From Cyclina sinensis (Eukaryota; Mollusca; Bivalvia; Venerida; Veneridae): DNA of 64,000 nt. Shown one piece after another: positions 1-11,460 of this stretch (within the stretch, counting starts at the first letter, position 1; every line of letters begins with the position of its first letter). The position numbers and the translations under genes were made by a program. The notes under the pieces were generated by a model. That model saw only the letters and a list, made by a program, of their open reading frames with translations, did not search any database and was not told the origin of the DNA. The stretch spans positions 41,430,627-41,494,626 of the forward strand of contig JAAONU010000013.1 in the NCBI GenBank assembly GCA_012932295.1. Reading direction: 5' to 3'.

Positions 1-332
1 AAAGTTGAAAAAAGTTAAACAACACTATAACGAATCAAAAGTGTTTTTTGAAATACATTTGAAAGGAATCTAATTTCAAAAACGATATCTAATAGTTTAC
101 TTTTTACGTGGTGAAATAAAAACTATTCTGTTCCGTTATACATTTTTTTACTTTGTTAGAGTCTGTTACTGTCTTTGTTGCAATGTTCAACAGGGTATCC
201 ATATATTTCGGTTTTCATTGACTTGCGTAATCCTATTTTCTAGTCAAGAACAATATTTATGCAGAAACAATTCAGTACTTTAAAGATGCGTAGGCTGGCT
301 GGTTTTGACCAGATAAACATTCCGTATACAAG
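1..332. other. AT-rich flank, no gene seen
   Basis: No long open frame, RNA gene or repeat was recognised here. The stretch is AT-rich with short A and T runs and ends where a small inverted-repeat element begins. Confidence 0.4.
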
Positions 333-440
333 GGTGTCCCGTTAGGGCCATCGCAGTTTCGCTCTGGCGTCCTAAAGTAGTTATCGTACTTTCGCCTATA
401 GGGTGCCCCTGTGAAACTACGATTGCCTAAACGGGACACC
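333..440. mobile_element. 108-bp MITE-like inverted-repeat element
   Basis: The left end reads GGTGTCCCGTT and the right end is its near-perfect reverse complement, AACGGGACACC. The match continues inward through an AGGC..ATCG..AGTTTC / GAAACT..CGAT..GCCT pairing, so almost the whole unit could fold into a hairpin. There is no coding potential. This size and structure fit a non-autonomous DNA transposon (MITE). No clear target-site duplication was seen, so the superfamily is not assigned. Confidence 0.6.
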
Positions 441-500
441 ATAGTGTACATTACATTCTCGGGTTATCGGGTAAGATAAATGAGTGGTCATATAAAATAC

Positions 501-1160
501 GTACGGTGGCACAGAGGTGACATGCATAACTTTTTGTTTAAAAAAATGCACTTTTTTATCTCGTTCCTACGAGATACTAATTTAGAAAAACGGTATTGCA
601 TCTGAAAAAAAGAATAGCGAAAAAGAAAAAAAGAATCCTGTTATAAAAAAATCAGAACGAGGGAACGACTTCCTAACTCGTGGGAACGAGTTAGTAACGA
701 GTTAATATCTCGTGGGAACGACTTAATATCTCTTTCCCACGACTTAGCTAACTCGTACCCTCGAGTTAGTATCTCATGGGAACGAGGTAAAAAAAGTAAG
801 TGCAATTTTAAAAGGTATTGCTTTGAGAAAAGGAGTAGGATAATATTTTGCAATCTCGTTCCCAAGACAAAGCTTACTCTTCCCATGTGTTAGTAAGTCG
901 TTCCCTCGATATAGCTAACATGCACTGTTCTTTTTTTTTTTATAACACGATTCTTTTAATGGGCTACTGTTTTTCTTCTGCAATACTTTTTTTTCAGATT
1001 AGCACTTCTCTTTTTTTATCTCGTACCCACGACTTAGTAACTCGTTATCACGACATACTAAGTCGTTCCCTCGAGTGTCTCGTGGGAACCTGATAAAAAA
1101 AAACAGAGAAGTTCAAATTAAAAAAGAAGAGTTGTGCATGTTATCTGTGTGGTACCGTAC
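501..1160. mobile_element. Foldback element, copy 1
   Basis: The ends are inverted repeats: GTACGGTGGCACAGAGGTGA on the left and a diverged reverse complement (ACCTCTGTGCCACCGTAC type, here with changes) on the right. Inside are many direct and inverted versions of the motif CTCGTTCCCACGAGATAC together with GAGGGAACGACTTAGT. Both arms also hold A/T runs and a GTGCA(A)TTTT segment. Two further copies lie at 13001-13452 and 19516-19952. Two short open frames on opposite strands here (641-886 and 848-1093) are translations of the palindromic motif, not genes. The element is probably non-autonomous and foldback-type. Confidence 0.7.
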
Positions 1161-1208
1161 TGGATTTATTACACGTGTTATCTAAAGAAAAACAAAAACA
1201 ACAAAAAA

Positions 1209-1243
1209 AAAACACACACACACAGGCTCTGCGTATTCTGCCG

Positions 1244-1276
<33 letters not shown>
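1209..1276. repeat. (CA)n and poly-T microsatellites
   Basis: A short CA run near 1211-1224 is followed, after about 20 bases, by an uninterrupted run of about 30 T (1247-1276). The poly-T adjoins the dispersed repeat at 1277-1475. The inverted partner of that repeat at 30.1-30.4 kb likewise carries a poly-A at the same relative place, so the homopolymer belongs to the repeat. Confidence 0.8.
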
Positions 1277-1284
<8 letters not shown>

Positions 1285-1475
1285 CTAATAATGAGTTTTG
1301 TAATTAAATGGTGACAGAAGCGCACACAAACTGTTTGCTTTGTCGGTATGCGCGCGAATGTCATAGACGTATTGTTAATGACGTTGACGTCAAGTGTCAT
1401 TACACTAATGTCAAAAATTTAACACTGCTTGAATACACGGCCATGACGTCGTCTATGATATAAATGACTATAATC
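1277..1475 (-). repeat. Dispersed repeat with CRE-like sites, left inverted copy
   Basis: This segment is the reverse complement, with moderate divergence, of 30115-30373. Shared landmarks are GACAGAA.CGCACA.AAACTG, CGCGCGAA, the palindrome TTGACGTCAA (1384-1393) and a second GACGTCGTCT site followed by a TATAAAT-like string. A poly-T (poly-A in the other copy) flanks one end. TGACGTCA is the consensus cAMP-response/ATF site; binding here is inference. Orientation is relative: this copy is inverted with respect to the right one. The parent family is not recognised. Confidence 0.65.
1384..1393. promoter_or_regulatory. CRE/ATF-like palindrome TTGACGTCAA
   Basis: A perfect 10-bp palindrome containing TGACGTCA. 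It is retained unchanged in the diverged inverted copy at 30201-30210. Function is not shown. Confidence 0.35.
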
Positions 1476-2488
1476 ACAGGTAGGTAAACTAGGGCACCTG
1501 CTGCTTACGTGGCTTTGCCTAAATTATCTTTTTTTCTAAATATGTATCCTGAATAAACCTTACCGCATTTTTTTTAAAAAAAGGATACATAAATAAAGAT
1601 CGTTCCGTCTTCTAGGGGTTATGCTCTCACTCCTATGGCATGGCTTATAAAATCTACGTAAAATTGATATTATTAAGTTATATACATAAAAGATAATTTG
1701 AATATAAAGGTTGCAAACAAAAGCATAAATTCGTATTTACAGAAACTATCTTTTTAAAATAAAGACACAATGTTTACGATTATTGTATTTTCGACCTAGC
1801 AGATAAACAAGACAGATAGGTTTCTTTAATGGAATGAAACTCAAGAATTAAAATGTCTGAATCTCCTGAGAGACACTAATTCAATTTCCGAAGTTTTATT
1901 ATCTTGTATTCATGTAAATCGTCATACGTCCTTGGAAACTGGATTCTTTGTCGTAATTTGAAAGATTTCATGTGAGAAAAAATAATGGAAGTTATGGTAG
2001 TTTTCAAGCGCTTGAAACCTATTTCCATGAGTCAGCAATATTGATTTTGATGTCGCCGCCGAAATTCATCGAGACAAGTTGATTCATACCAATGAACACG
2101 GAAATTACCAAGGTACACGATTGTTCACCCATGCTCAGGACAGGCTCTGTACGACTGTGATCTGTCTGAACAGTCTAAGGGAGTATGATTATAAAAGAGA
2201 TTCTGTAAGTTTGTCGTCTGCAATTCCATTTTACAGGTTTAAAATGATGAGGCCGAGAAGATAATTATACTGTTAGACCTTGACCAACTGTTGTCTGAGA
2301 CTTGAAAAAGTTCTCTCCCTTATACCACTGATCACTCAAGATACCAGACTAAAAAGTGATGAATTAAATTGTTCTCAACTCACAGTGCAGGATGAAATTT
2401 AAAGATGAATATTTATTACCTAGATGCACATGTACCTGGACATTTTGATTTCACAGCCTTGATTGTACAGTAAGTGCTTAATTGGACC
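1476..2488. other. No gene seen
   Basis: Unique-looking AT-rich sequence. A 61-residue open frame at 2079-2264 has no recognisable domain and is within chance length. No RNA gene or inverted repeat was identified. Confidence 0.4.
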
Positions 2489-2607
2489 CCACTTTGATAA
2501 TAAAACGTATTTTAACTTATCTTTGAACTCCACTTTGATAATAAAACGTATTTTAACTTATCTTTGAACTCCACTTTGATAATAAAACGTATTTTAACTT
2601 ATCTTTT
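2489..2607. repeat. 41-bp tandem repeat, ~2.9 copies
   Basis: A unit containing ACTTTGATAATAAAACGTAT starts at 2489, 2530 and 2571, giving an exact 41-bp period. The copies are essentially identical, which suggests recent amplification. No coding content. Confidence 0.9.
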
Positions 2608-4057
2608 CCTACACCCTACGCTCATTTCCGTATAATCTATGAAATTAATTAAAACATAGTCCAAAAAAATCACTGTTAAAGTTATTCTATTTCTAGATAA
2701 ATGAAATGGAGATTTTTTTTTTCAAAATGAGCCAAAAAGAAAATCACAAAATTCATGCACACACGTTAAAAAGGCATTGGACATTCCGTTTCACAAAAGT
2801 AAAGATTCATGTTGTATACACATGTTCTCATTTCCAATAGACTTCCGCCCAGTCCACAGAGAGTGACCGAGGGAAGGGGTGGGGGAGAGGGTCGACCTGT
2901 CGTTCACCTACTAGTAAAAGCATACGGATCGACTTTCAGATCCGCATTATGTCAAGTGAAACACGTGAATTTCATGTTTTCAATGACAAATATTTCGTTT
3001 GCTAACAACTTGAAGAGATTTACACAAAACGAAGGTACATGACTTACAAGATGGATGCTGACTAACTTCAACAAGCGATCTCTACGAACTCGACATTTTT
3101 ACAGCATTTCAGATATGTAACATTTATTTTCTGGTAGTAAAATACTAAAATCAGTAGAGCAGCAAAGCTTTCCTTTCAAGCTAAAATAGACATCGATCAT
3201 TTATAGTTCACGTTTAATACTACGTTAAAAAATATTTTGGGGATACAATGACTGTAGCAGCTTTTTGTGACAGTTTTTTAGTTTTGAACTAATAAGATGA
3301 CTAACTTTTTAAAACATTCTATTTATCATCTAGATACTGTCGAAAACCTGACTGTTATTTTGTAGTCTTGAATTTATTTTCAAATTGCTGTACTTCTTAA
3401 GAAATTTATCATGCCGACCTGTCAAGGAAGCAACAGTAGCAGTAGTATTATCCTATTTAGATTATCCAGGCCCTTGATTCACGGTGCATATCCATATTGG
3501 AACCCTCTGCGAAATTTACTAAAACGGTACCCTCTTCGCTCATGCACGGGTCATTCTTTGCTGAAAATATAACGGCGATGGACCAGAGGCAGGAAATATA
3601 CACTCTACTGACGAAAGAAGGTATGTCATCTGCAAACGAAGTTTACCACGGAACACTAGAATGTTTTATCTGTGTCTCTGTTTGTTATGTGTCTTGATTT
3701 CAATTACTGCATCTCCAAAATAAGCGACACCATTCGAGATGTCTTGTCTTGACCAGCGCCTCGACACGTTCTCTTGGCTTATATGAACCAGTGGTTTGAT
3801 TATGTACACACCATACATGTTACATGTATTCATTTATATATTATTTTCAAACAAATGGCAATAAATAGTGTGAAATATACGTAAAATTCATAAAAACGCC
3901 ATACTTTCGGTTTTGCAGCTACACGGGTTACCTCTTTGCTGTTGATATTTTATGTCACAGGTAACCTCTCTCATTTTTTTCTTTCAGGCACGGGTACCCT
4001 CTTAGCACCGTGATTGCGATATATCTGTAATCACACTTAATGCACTTACTTAAGTGT
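2608..4057. other. No gene seen; weak inverted-repeat candidate at 3478-4014
   Basis: Mostly unique AT-rich DNA. TCACGGTGC at about 3478 is mirrored by GCACCGTGA ending at about 4014, and the motif ACGGGTACCCTCTT and variants recurs inside (about 3522, 3925 and 3990). This could be a degraded transposon of about 535 bp, but the termini are short and no target duplication is evident. The small open frames at 2809-3042 and 3497-3697 match nothing I know. Confidence 0.3.
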
Positions 4058-5068
4058 GACAGAAAATATAGTAAATCAAATTAACTGAATGGCTATGCAT
4101 TAACTAAGTAAGAAAATTAAGTAAGTAACCATGAAAAATCAAATATCACTGATACGTTAGGATTTCTGGGATAGTCGAAATAAGGTGGCAGTAATATTTC
4201 AAATATTGAAATGTACATCTCTTTAATCATAAAGAAACGAGTGTCGTGAAGGAAAATGAGTTTCGGTATCGAGCATAATGTCAACTAGAATTGCTTAAGT
4301 ACTGGCATCACAGTCTTATAACGCTGGTGATCGTGCGGATCCGGTCAGTGAATTTTTTCCATTCCTCTAATAGCGCTGTAGGCATGGCTAGTGGAAATTG
4401 CAGCTAGAACTATCCCTGACGTACATGATTGAACTCAGGTGCTATGTCAATTTTAAAAGTGGTAGCTGCCTGTTGTACTGTTTGGAGATGTTGGCTAAAT
4501 AAGCATGGACACTGTCGTCTATCAACATGAAATCAGGCATTACTGCACCAACGTACGGACATAGGTGTCCAAAATTTCATTGTTGTACCGTTCAACTGTC
4601 AGTTTGCCACTCTCACTGATGTGCATGTTAGTTTTTCCCTCTGTGCTGATCCCCATTCAAAACATGACCGACCCACTACTGAAACAGTTATGTTCTAGGA
4701 CAAAGACTGGGGCAAAAACTCTCGTTTCTCCATCGTTAACGGGCCTGCATGTGAGGTCTTAACAGAATCTAGACTGGTCAATGAATAAATCTTGGGGCCT
4801 AAAAGGTATGCAGCTGGCCATCTGACAATTTAACATTCACTAGAGAATATGCACTCCAGTCGCATGGGGCTGATGTATTACACAAAAGATTCCGTGCAGC
4901 CTTTACCTGCTGGCCAGAACTAGAGTGATAGACTTACCAGTACCGTGTCTGGTAACGATTCAACATCTTAGTAAAAACTTTCTACAGCACTACGTACAGA
5001 GTGCGCCGCCAGCTTCTGGGAAAGACCCGCCTCAAGCATCCCGGGCCCTCTATTATCTCAGCATAATT
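4058..5068 (-). mobile_element. Decayed Tc1/mariner-like element, inverted copy
   Basis: Read on the minus strand from about 5068 to 4330, this matches the plus-strand Tc1-like relics at 8071, 14403 and 21541. The conserved path runs from the helix-turn-helix start (GGGCCCGGGATGCTTGAGGC type, 'MLEAGLSQKLVA'-like) to the catalytic-core stretch resembling RPHVGAVMPDF..MHDS. Frames are broken by several stops and indels, so no transposase is made. Unlike the copies in U1 and U2, it keeps the middle segment (about 4660-4890, with TTTATTCATTGAC). It forms a widely spaced inverted repeat with 8071-8921. The transposase assignment rests on motif recognition in a broken frame. Confidence 0.6.
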
Positions 5069-5084
5069 AATTAATGTATTTTTT

Positions 5085-5435
5085 TACCACTACAAGATAT
5101 TTCGGTTTTAATTTGTCGTCCACTAAAGTAACAGTAAAATATCTCTTTTAGCCCCAAAATCAACAGCCTCGTTTTTTTCTAATAACATAAGCAAATTGTG
5201 CTGCTTAAGCACATGGTCAGACATTTTATTTGCCAATAATACTTTTAATCATTTAGTCCTTACACAATATTTGTTTTTGTTTTTGTGTTCACTTAAACAC
5301 ATTTGCTCTTGTTACAAGTCAAGGAGTCATTAAAACTCATTACGATTGGAATGAATTATTTATTGAATAGATTTTTCGGAAACACAGTTCCTACACATGT
5401 TAATACTACAGCATCGTTACCGAAACATAATGTTT
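5085..5435 (+). repeat. Direct repeat A, first copy
   Basis: Sequence from TACCACTACAAGATATTTCGG through the CAACAGCCTCGTTT landmark to GTTAATAcTACAGCATCGTTAC recurs at 6063-6520 in the same orientation, about 1 kb downstream, with moderate divergence. It is non-coding; the short minus-strand frame at 6104-6310 lies in the second copy and is not preserved as a gene. Confidence 0.7.
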
Positions 5436-6062
5436 TTTTCAGTTTTTCGTGAATGTCTGACCATGACTATGCTTTTCCTACAGCAGTAGGAGAATGATTG
5501 CATGAAATGATTTCAATTCAAGCTGCAACTTCTGTTAGTAATGATTCATTTCTGATATAAAAGAGTATTTAGCCCGCTTGAAAATGATTTTTTAAGCAAA
5601 AAGGTTTTAAATAATCATTGATTTTCTTTCAAAAGTACTGTCTTTTTTATAAATCATTAGTCATTTGTTGAAATCATTCTGTTCCAATTGTTTGACCTAC
5701 ATTGAGGGGCTGTCCTGTGGCTGTATCCTACTCGGTATAAAGGTATTTGAAATGTTTGTTATTAGATTCATTTAACTAAATACAATCGCCAATCCTGCTA
5801 ACCTTGGCTGGTGCTATGTGAAGCACGGTTTCTTAAATGGCAGGAAACCAAGACTCATGCAGCTACCCAGATAGATTATCATAATTCCAAGAAAATCAAC
5901 ACTTCTATTACGTAGTTATCGTTTTAAAAGGAAACGGCTGTTGAAAAGATAAAAAACAAACAACGTTTAGTCACATTTGACTTTTGCCCATAGACAGTAA
6001 AAATGTCTTTGAAAGTATCTCATCTATAATGATGTTACTAATAATTATTTAATGTAAAACTA
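5436..6062. other. No gene; fragment of the 6-kb unit
   Basis: No coding signal. Around 5505-5620 the sequence resembles part of the tandem unit seen at 9590-9690, 15960-16060 and 25600-25680 (shared landmarks CTTCTGTTxGTxAT and GCCCGCTTGAAAATGA). The rest is unassigned. Confidence 0.4.
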
Positions 6063-6520
6063 TTTTACCCCTACAGGACATTTCGGTTTTAACTTTTCTT
6101 CACCTAAAATAACAATAAACGATCTCTTTTAGCCCAAGAGTCAACAGCCTCGTTTATTTCTAATAACATGAGCACATTGTACTGCTGTAGGAAAAGCACA
6201 TAGTCAAACAATTTACTTGCCACTGTAATACTCCTATCATTTAGTTCTAAAACAATATTAATTTTGTATTTGTTTTTGTGTTCACTAGAACACGTAAGCT
6301 CTTGTTGCATGTTGAGGAGTCATTAAATTCATTATATTCTCAAATAACTTCCCACTGCAGTGCATCCAAAGAATATGTTTGTTTGCATATTACTGCAAGA
6401 ATGTAGGGCCTAAAAAATCATTTAAGTACTACAATTGGAATGCATTATTTATTGAATAGATATATCGGAAACACAGTTCCCATACAGGTTAATAAAACAG
6501 CATCGTTACAGAAACATCGT
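6063..6520 (+). repeat. Direct repeat A, second copy
   Basis: Matches 5085-5435, but with an extra segment of about 80 bases (about 6340-6420) between the shared AGGAGTCATTAAA and ATTGGAATG.ATTATTTATTG landmarks. Confidence 0.7.
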
Positions 6521-7298
6521 TTGTTGCAGAAACATATAAAAAATGCAAATTAATCGTTATTCATTTTTTCTATCAAACAGCTGGATGTAAAACATCATAT
6601 ATAACACATTTGTTCTATGTACATTGTATTCAAATATTGTTTACTAAGATTTGGAGAATGAACCTCATTTTTGCAAAGAACTCAACAATTATCACATACT
6701 GTTATTGATGACCGAATCTTCTTAAAAATCAAATAAACAAGAACGGAACAGGCCTCACAAAACGTACCAGATTTAGAATGATTTGAATAGACATTTAAAA
6801 TGTTTTAGTTCCATTTCTGTAGTACAGTTCTGCGGTTGAGAACAGAAGTGCCTTTAGCTACTCTTAGTTTGTAGATGTGTAGTGTCTCGCTAAAAACTTG
6901 TAATTGTTGTTTCAGGAAAAGCGAGTACTATTTTTTGTTTTGTTATAATTTGATTTATAAATAAATTGTAGAAATAAACATTTCCTCTTCATAGGCGGTG
7001 GAATTTTTAGTTTCTTCCAAATTTAGAGTTTCCATAATAAAACAAGTTTAAGTATGGTACTTGACAACATGACGCTTTCAGATTTAAGAAATGCAAATAC
7101 ACCACAGACCACCTGTCTAGAATTTATGATGATACCCGATGACAAGGCTGCTACACTAAATTTATACAAGTAGATCATGCATCCAAATTCCAACATAATT
7201 TATGAGGGTACCAGATGATAGCATTGTGGTCAGTGTTCACAGTAAAAACCCAATTAATAAATCAAAGTATTACAAGGCCCAGTGCTAAATTTACAAAA
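6521..7298 (+). repeat. Tandem-array unit end (U0), lacks foldback insert
   Basis: From about 6640 this follows 12800-13614 of U1 (landmarks AACCTCATTTTTGCAAAGAA, ACAAGAACGGAACAGG, GTTCCATTTCTGTAGTAC). The foldback element present at 13001-13452 in U1 is absent here: the sequence runs straight from GTTGAGAACAGA to GCCTTTAGCTACTC. About 280 bases at 7016-7297 are in turn missing from U1 and U2. This is therefore an informative pre-insertion allele of the unit. Confidence 0.7.
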
Positions 7299-8070
7299 CT
7301 GGCATCAGATTTGCCAAAGTCGAAATAAGAAAGCAGTTTTGTCTACATTACACTTGCCAAAACCTTATATATTTTGAGGAATATGAAAATGAACCTAAAT
7401 TGTAAATTGTTTTCCAGCTTCATCTATTATAACTGTTCACATTCACAGCTCAAGAATTATTTTTAGAGGAGTTTTGTTATACGTGTTGGCGATAAAACTC
7501 TGGAATATTACGGTGTCTATGGTAGTATGTTTTTCGTGAATGTCCTATATCATTCATAAAAAGTTTAGGATAATCGATCTAAATGTCTCTGAATTAAAAA
7601 AACAGAAACATGAAAAGGATTCTGGTTTGCCTCAGAATTGTTGATAGTTTATTCTCTCTTCAAACACCAAGAGCACATCGTAAACATATTTTACTTTTCC
7701 ATTAAGTTATAAGAGTTACATGCTTTATCATTATTTGAAGATGCTGCAAATTATTTACATTTGTCTGCACCATAGAACTTCCGTAAGCTGAGGCAGAAAT
7801 ATTCTGCGCAAGTTTTGATAATGATCACTTATGTCAATCTTATTGTGATGTGTAATTATGTGAAAATACGTAAATGCTTCACTGAGAGTAATTACATTTA
7901 TTTAACATCTTTAAGTTCAGAGGTTATTGTGGCGTTATTTCATTCAATGTTTCGATGACATGTACATGTGGATGCTTAGCTGGTGTTATATGTCTTATGA
8001 AGTTATTTAAAATATATTAACGTACATAGTTTAGACTGTTGTGAAAAGGCGTCTAAGAAAGCGACCTACT

Positions 8071-8921
8071 TATGCTGAGATAATAGAGGGCCCGGGATGT
8101 TTGAGGCAGGCTTTACCCAGAAGCTAGTGGCGCACTCTTCACGTAGTGCTGTAGAACGTTTTACTAGGATGTTGATTCGTTACCAGACACGGTACTGGTA
8201 AGTCTATCACTTTAGCTCTGGTCAGGTAAAGGCTGCACGGAATCTTTTGTGTAATACATCAGCCCCCATGAACGACTTCCAGAACGTTACTGAAGTGGGT
8301 CGGTCATGGTTTTAACTGGGATCAGCACAGAGGGAAAGACTGACATGCACATCAGTGACAGTGGCACATTGACAGTTGAACGGTACAACAATGAGATTTT
8401 GGACACCTATGTCAGAACGTTGGTGCAGTAATGCCTGATTTTATGTTGGTAGACGACAGTGTCCATGCTTACTTAGCCAACATCTCTCCAAACAGTACAA
8501 CAGGCAGCTACCACTTTTAAAATTGACATAGCACCTGAGTTCAATCAAGTATGACAAGGATAGTTCTAGCTGCAATTTCCACTAGCTATACCTATAACGC
8601 TACTAGAGGAATGGAAAAAATTCACTGACCGGATCCGCACGATCACCAGCGTTATAAGACTGTGATGCCAGTACTTAAGCAATTCTGACTGACATTATGC
8701 TCGATACCGAAACTCATTTTCCTTCACGACACTCGTCTCTTTATGATTAAAATGATGTACATTTCAAAATTTGAAATATTACTGCCACCTTATTCCGACT
8801 ATCCTAGAAATCCTAACGTATCTAACGTTTTAGTGATATTTGACTTTTCGTGGTTACTTACTTAAGTTTCTTACTTACTTAATGCTTAGCCATTCAGTTA
8901 ATTTGATTTACTATATTTTCT
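8071..8921 (+). mobile_element. Decayed Tc1/mariner-like element in U1
   Basis: The 5' part encodes a broken helix-turn-helix region ('MFEAGF.QKLVAHS...LIRYQTRYW'-like). The 3' part aligns with the Tc1 catalytic-core segment in the 24.1-24.8 kb copy. A block of roughly 180 bp is deleted near 8268-8300; U2 shares the same deletion, while the copies at 4.1-5.1 and 24.2-24.4 kb keep it. Stops and frameshifts abolish coding. No terminal inverted repeats were located. Confidence 0.6.
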
Positions 8922-9263
8922 GTTGCTCTTAAGTGAGTAGTAAAAATACATCACTTATGATAAGAGATCTGTATAAATTGCACATTAGTAAATAAGCCAG
9001 AATGCTAATCAGAAGAAAAATTGATTAATGTTTCAACATCGGTATTCTGTTCATTATCGACAAGGTGTATATTTTAGTTTAAACCTTAAAAATGCAGAAA
9101 CATAGAAGTAGTGCAGCCACTTGAATTTGTGAGAAGGGGAAAAACATGCATGCGTATTTTAATGTTACTGAGTCTGTCTTTTTAGTTTCCGTTTAGCTGC
9201 TTGTATTAAAACAACTGTTTTGTATAAGGGAATGTTCACATGTTATATGAATTTACATGTAAC

Positions 9264-9446
9264 TAGACACGTCTCCGTGGACAAGCGGTTAAAGGCGCAG
9301 ACTTCAAATCATTTATCCTTTCACTGATAGATGGTCTTGGGCTCGAGCCTCACTTCTTTTACCATTTATGTCAGAAAGTTGGCCTTTATTGTGACTATTG
9401 GAGGGTGTTAAACTTACTTCAATCAAATCATATTAAATCAAATGAA
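9264..9446 (+). mobile_element. tRNA-derived SINE, U1 copy
   Basis: A head with A-box-like TGGACAAGCGGTTAAAGG and B-box-like GGGCTCGAGCC resembles a tRNA-Ser/Leu class molecule (GGCGCAGACTTCAAATC around the anticodon arm). It is followed by an unrelated body and a tail of AATCAAAT/TTAAATCAAAT units. The stems do not pair properly, so it is a SINE or tRNA pseudogene, not a working tRNA. It occupies the same place in U2 and U3, so it was in the ancestral unit. Confidence 0.65.
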
Positions 9447-10261
9447 TTTAACAGAGTAAAATCCTTGCAATATTTTTCTATAGCGCTATCTTTTAAAAAT
9501 TTCTTGTCTAAATGTTCAAATGTTTCAAAGCAACATTGATTCATTATACTAAAAGTTCAAAGCAGACGACCAAAGAATGATTGCTTGAAATGATTTCAAA
9601 CAAAGCTTCTGTTGGTGATTATTTATTTCTGATTTTAAATAATATTTTGCCCGCTTGAAAATGAGTAATTAAGCAAAAAGGTTTATATTTCTTTGGAATC
9701 CTACAACGGAAATACTATTTCAATGGTAAAAATCCAGTATGTCTTGGGGACAGATAGGGTTCTTAAAGGCAGAAAGGCCGTCTGCCTTCTTAACTGAAAT
9801 AACGCTTCATGCTTTTCCGTAGAAAACGATCACAGAAGAAGAATTTTTATTTTTGATATAATTGTAATAAGGCGAAACGTGGATCACAATAAACGATCTG
9901 AATGTTTCGTCAGCGGTTTTCTAAATAAAAATGCAAATCCTATTGATTTCATTTCCGATTATTTAATTTCATCATCGCCAGACATACCGTTCATTAGACA
10001 CATTTTGTGTAAAAAATAAAATACTTCCAGTGTTGCGTGTTTCTGGTTCATCAAAAAACGTATATGTCTGTAAGACGACAAATTACAACCACAGCTATAC
10101 TTATTATGATCTTTAGTTACTGTCATAAGTCATAAAATTCCTAATATATTTTAAGAGTAAAGTAAGCTGACACTTGCTTTTCCTATCCTATTAGGAGTAA
10201 GGTATTTATTCCTATATTAAATTAGTCCACCCGATGTTACTCTCTTCTACTTTGATTCAAC

Positions 10262-10510
10262 ATGTATACCTGTCGGAATTTCTATATGACATTCAAAATC
10301 TTTACATGACATACAGAATCCCTGCATGACATTAAGAATCTCTACATGAAATACAGAATATTTACATGAAATACATAATATCTGCAAGACAATTAGAATT
10401 TCGACACGACATTTAGAATCTCTACATGACATTTAGAATCCCTATCTCTAAAGAAAATTATAGTAGAATCTCTTCATTGAATTAAGAATCTCTAAATGAA
10501 ATTCAATCTT
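10262..10510. repeat. ~20-bp degenerate tandem repeat, U1
   Basis: Runs of ACATGACATTnAGAATCtct and variants repeat with a period of about 20 bp. The minus-strand open frame here ('MSCRDSKCRVEIL...') is simply the translation of this repeat, and the same repeat recurs in U2 (16629-16870) and, more degraded, in U3 (26270-26480). Confidence 0.75.
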
Positions 10511-10749
10511 TTCTTTTCGTGAATTTCAAGTTACAAAAACAAATAGCTCATTGATATAAAAGTTTGCCCAGTTCAGTTTACACAAATTAGGTGTATGTTC
10601 ATTTCAGAAATGTCTTGTTGTTGAAAGCTTCATAAACCTGATCAAATAAAACATTGCCAATGATGTGGAGTTCAGCAGTTTTTCTGAAAGTTATCTTTAT
10701 TACATCAAATGGCATGGAATACTATATTTGTCGTTGATTTCAACTTTTA

Positions 10750-11460
10750 AATATGATTAAGCATAGTAGGTCAAAATCGCTTTTTACTTTATGAAGTCCA
10801 AAGGAGGAGCAAAAAAACTTACTCAAGGAAACGAGCCACTGTCTGAATATTTATACAAAACTGCATATGAATAGGTAATACCAATCAACTAGATGGCCAC
10901 TTAAAGCAGTCGCGTCGGATGTTTATTAAATGTTCAGTAAGGAACAGAAAGGAAATAAAAGTAATGGCGCATGCAAAAGCGAGAAGCGTACATTCATAAA
11001 CGAATAATCATCTGCACACTTTTCATCAAAGTAATGTAAATAAATTGGGCAATTTACTGAATATACTATTTTACTATATCTTCTTTATTTCTTGAAGGAT
11101 TTACATCAGACCTCAGACATGCTCCTGGTCATCACCAACATCATGTATAACACGGTTCATAACTCTAGCACAAATATTTCAATTAATAATCTCTCCTCTG
11201 AACTTAGAATTCTGCTTTTTTATTGATTTGTAATAGTTATCCCTTTCTTAACTATCTAGTAATTAAATAGTCGAGCGTTCTGTCTCCACTGAAAGCTCTT
11301 GTTGCGTTATTTTTAGTTCTGTATGTTAAGCACATAATAAGAAAAGAGATGTTACTATTATATGTATGGCTAACCGAAAAACCCTGTCAATAAGTAGTTT
11401 CAGTACGCTTCTAATAATTTGAATTTTTCGCATAACAAACCAAGAATAATCTTCGCATTA
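10750..11460. other. U1 segment missing from U2
   Basis: U2 jumps from GATTAAGCATAG (about 17133) directly to TATCCGATGATTTTC. U3 keeps a diverged version of the first part (around 26700-27060, landmarks AAGGAAACGAG and AATGGCGCATGCAAAAGCGAGA). The segment is therefore ancestral and was deleted in U2. No gene content recognised. Confidence 0.7.

Noticed and set aside
641..1093. Two 81-codon frames on opposite strands
   Set aside because: Both are translations of the palindromic foldback interior, which explains why they occur on both strands with similar SRSHEL/SRTHDL-like words.
3478..4014. Transposon with TCACGGTGC termini
   Set aside because: The inverted ends are only 9-10 bp, with no target duplication and no second copy in the window.
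9264..9350. Functional tRNA gene
   Set aside because: The A and B boxes are recognisable, but acceptor and anticodon stems do not pair and a SINE body and tail follow.
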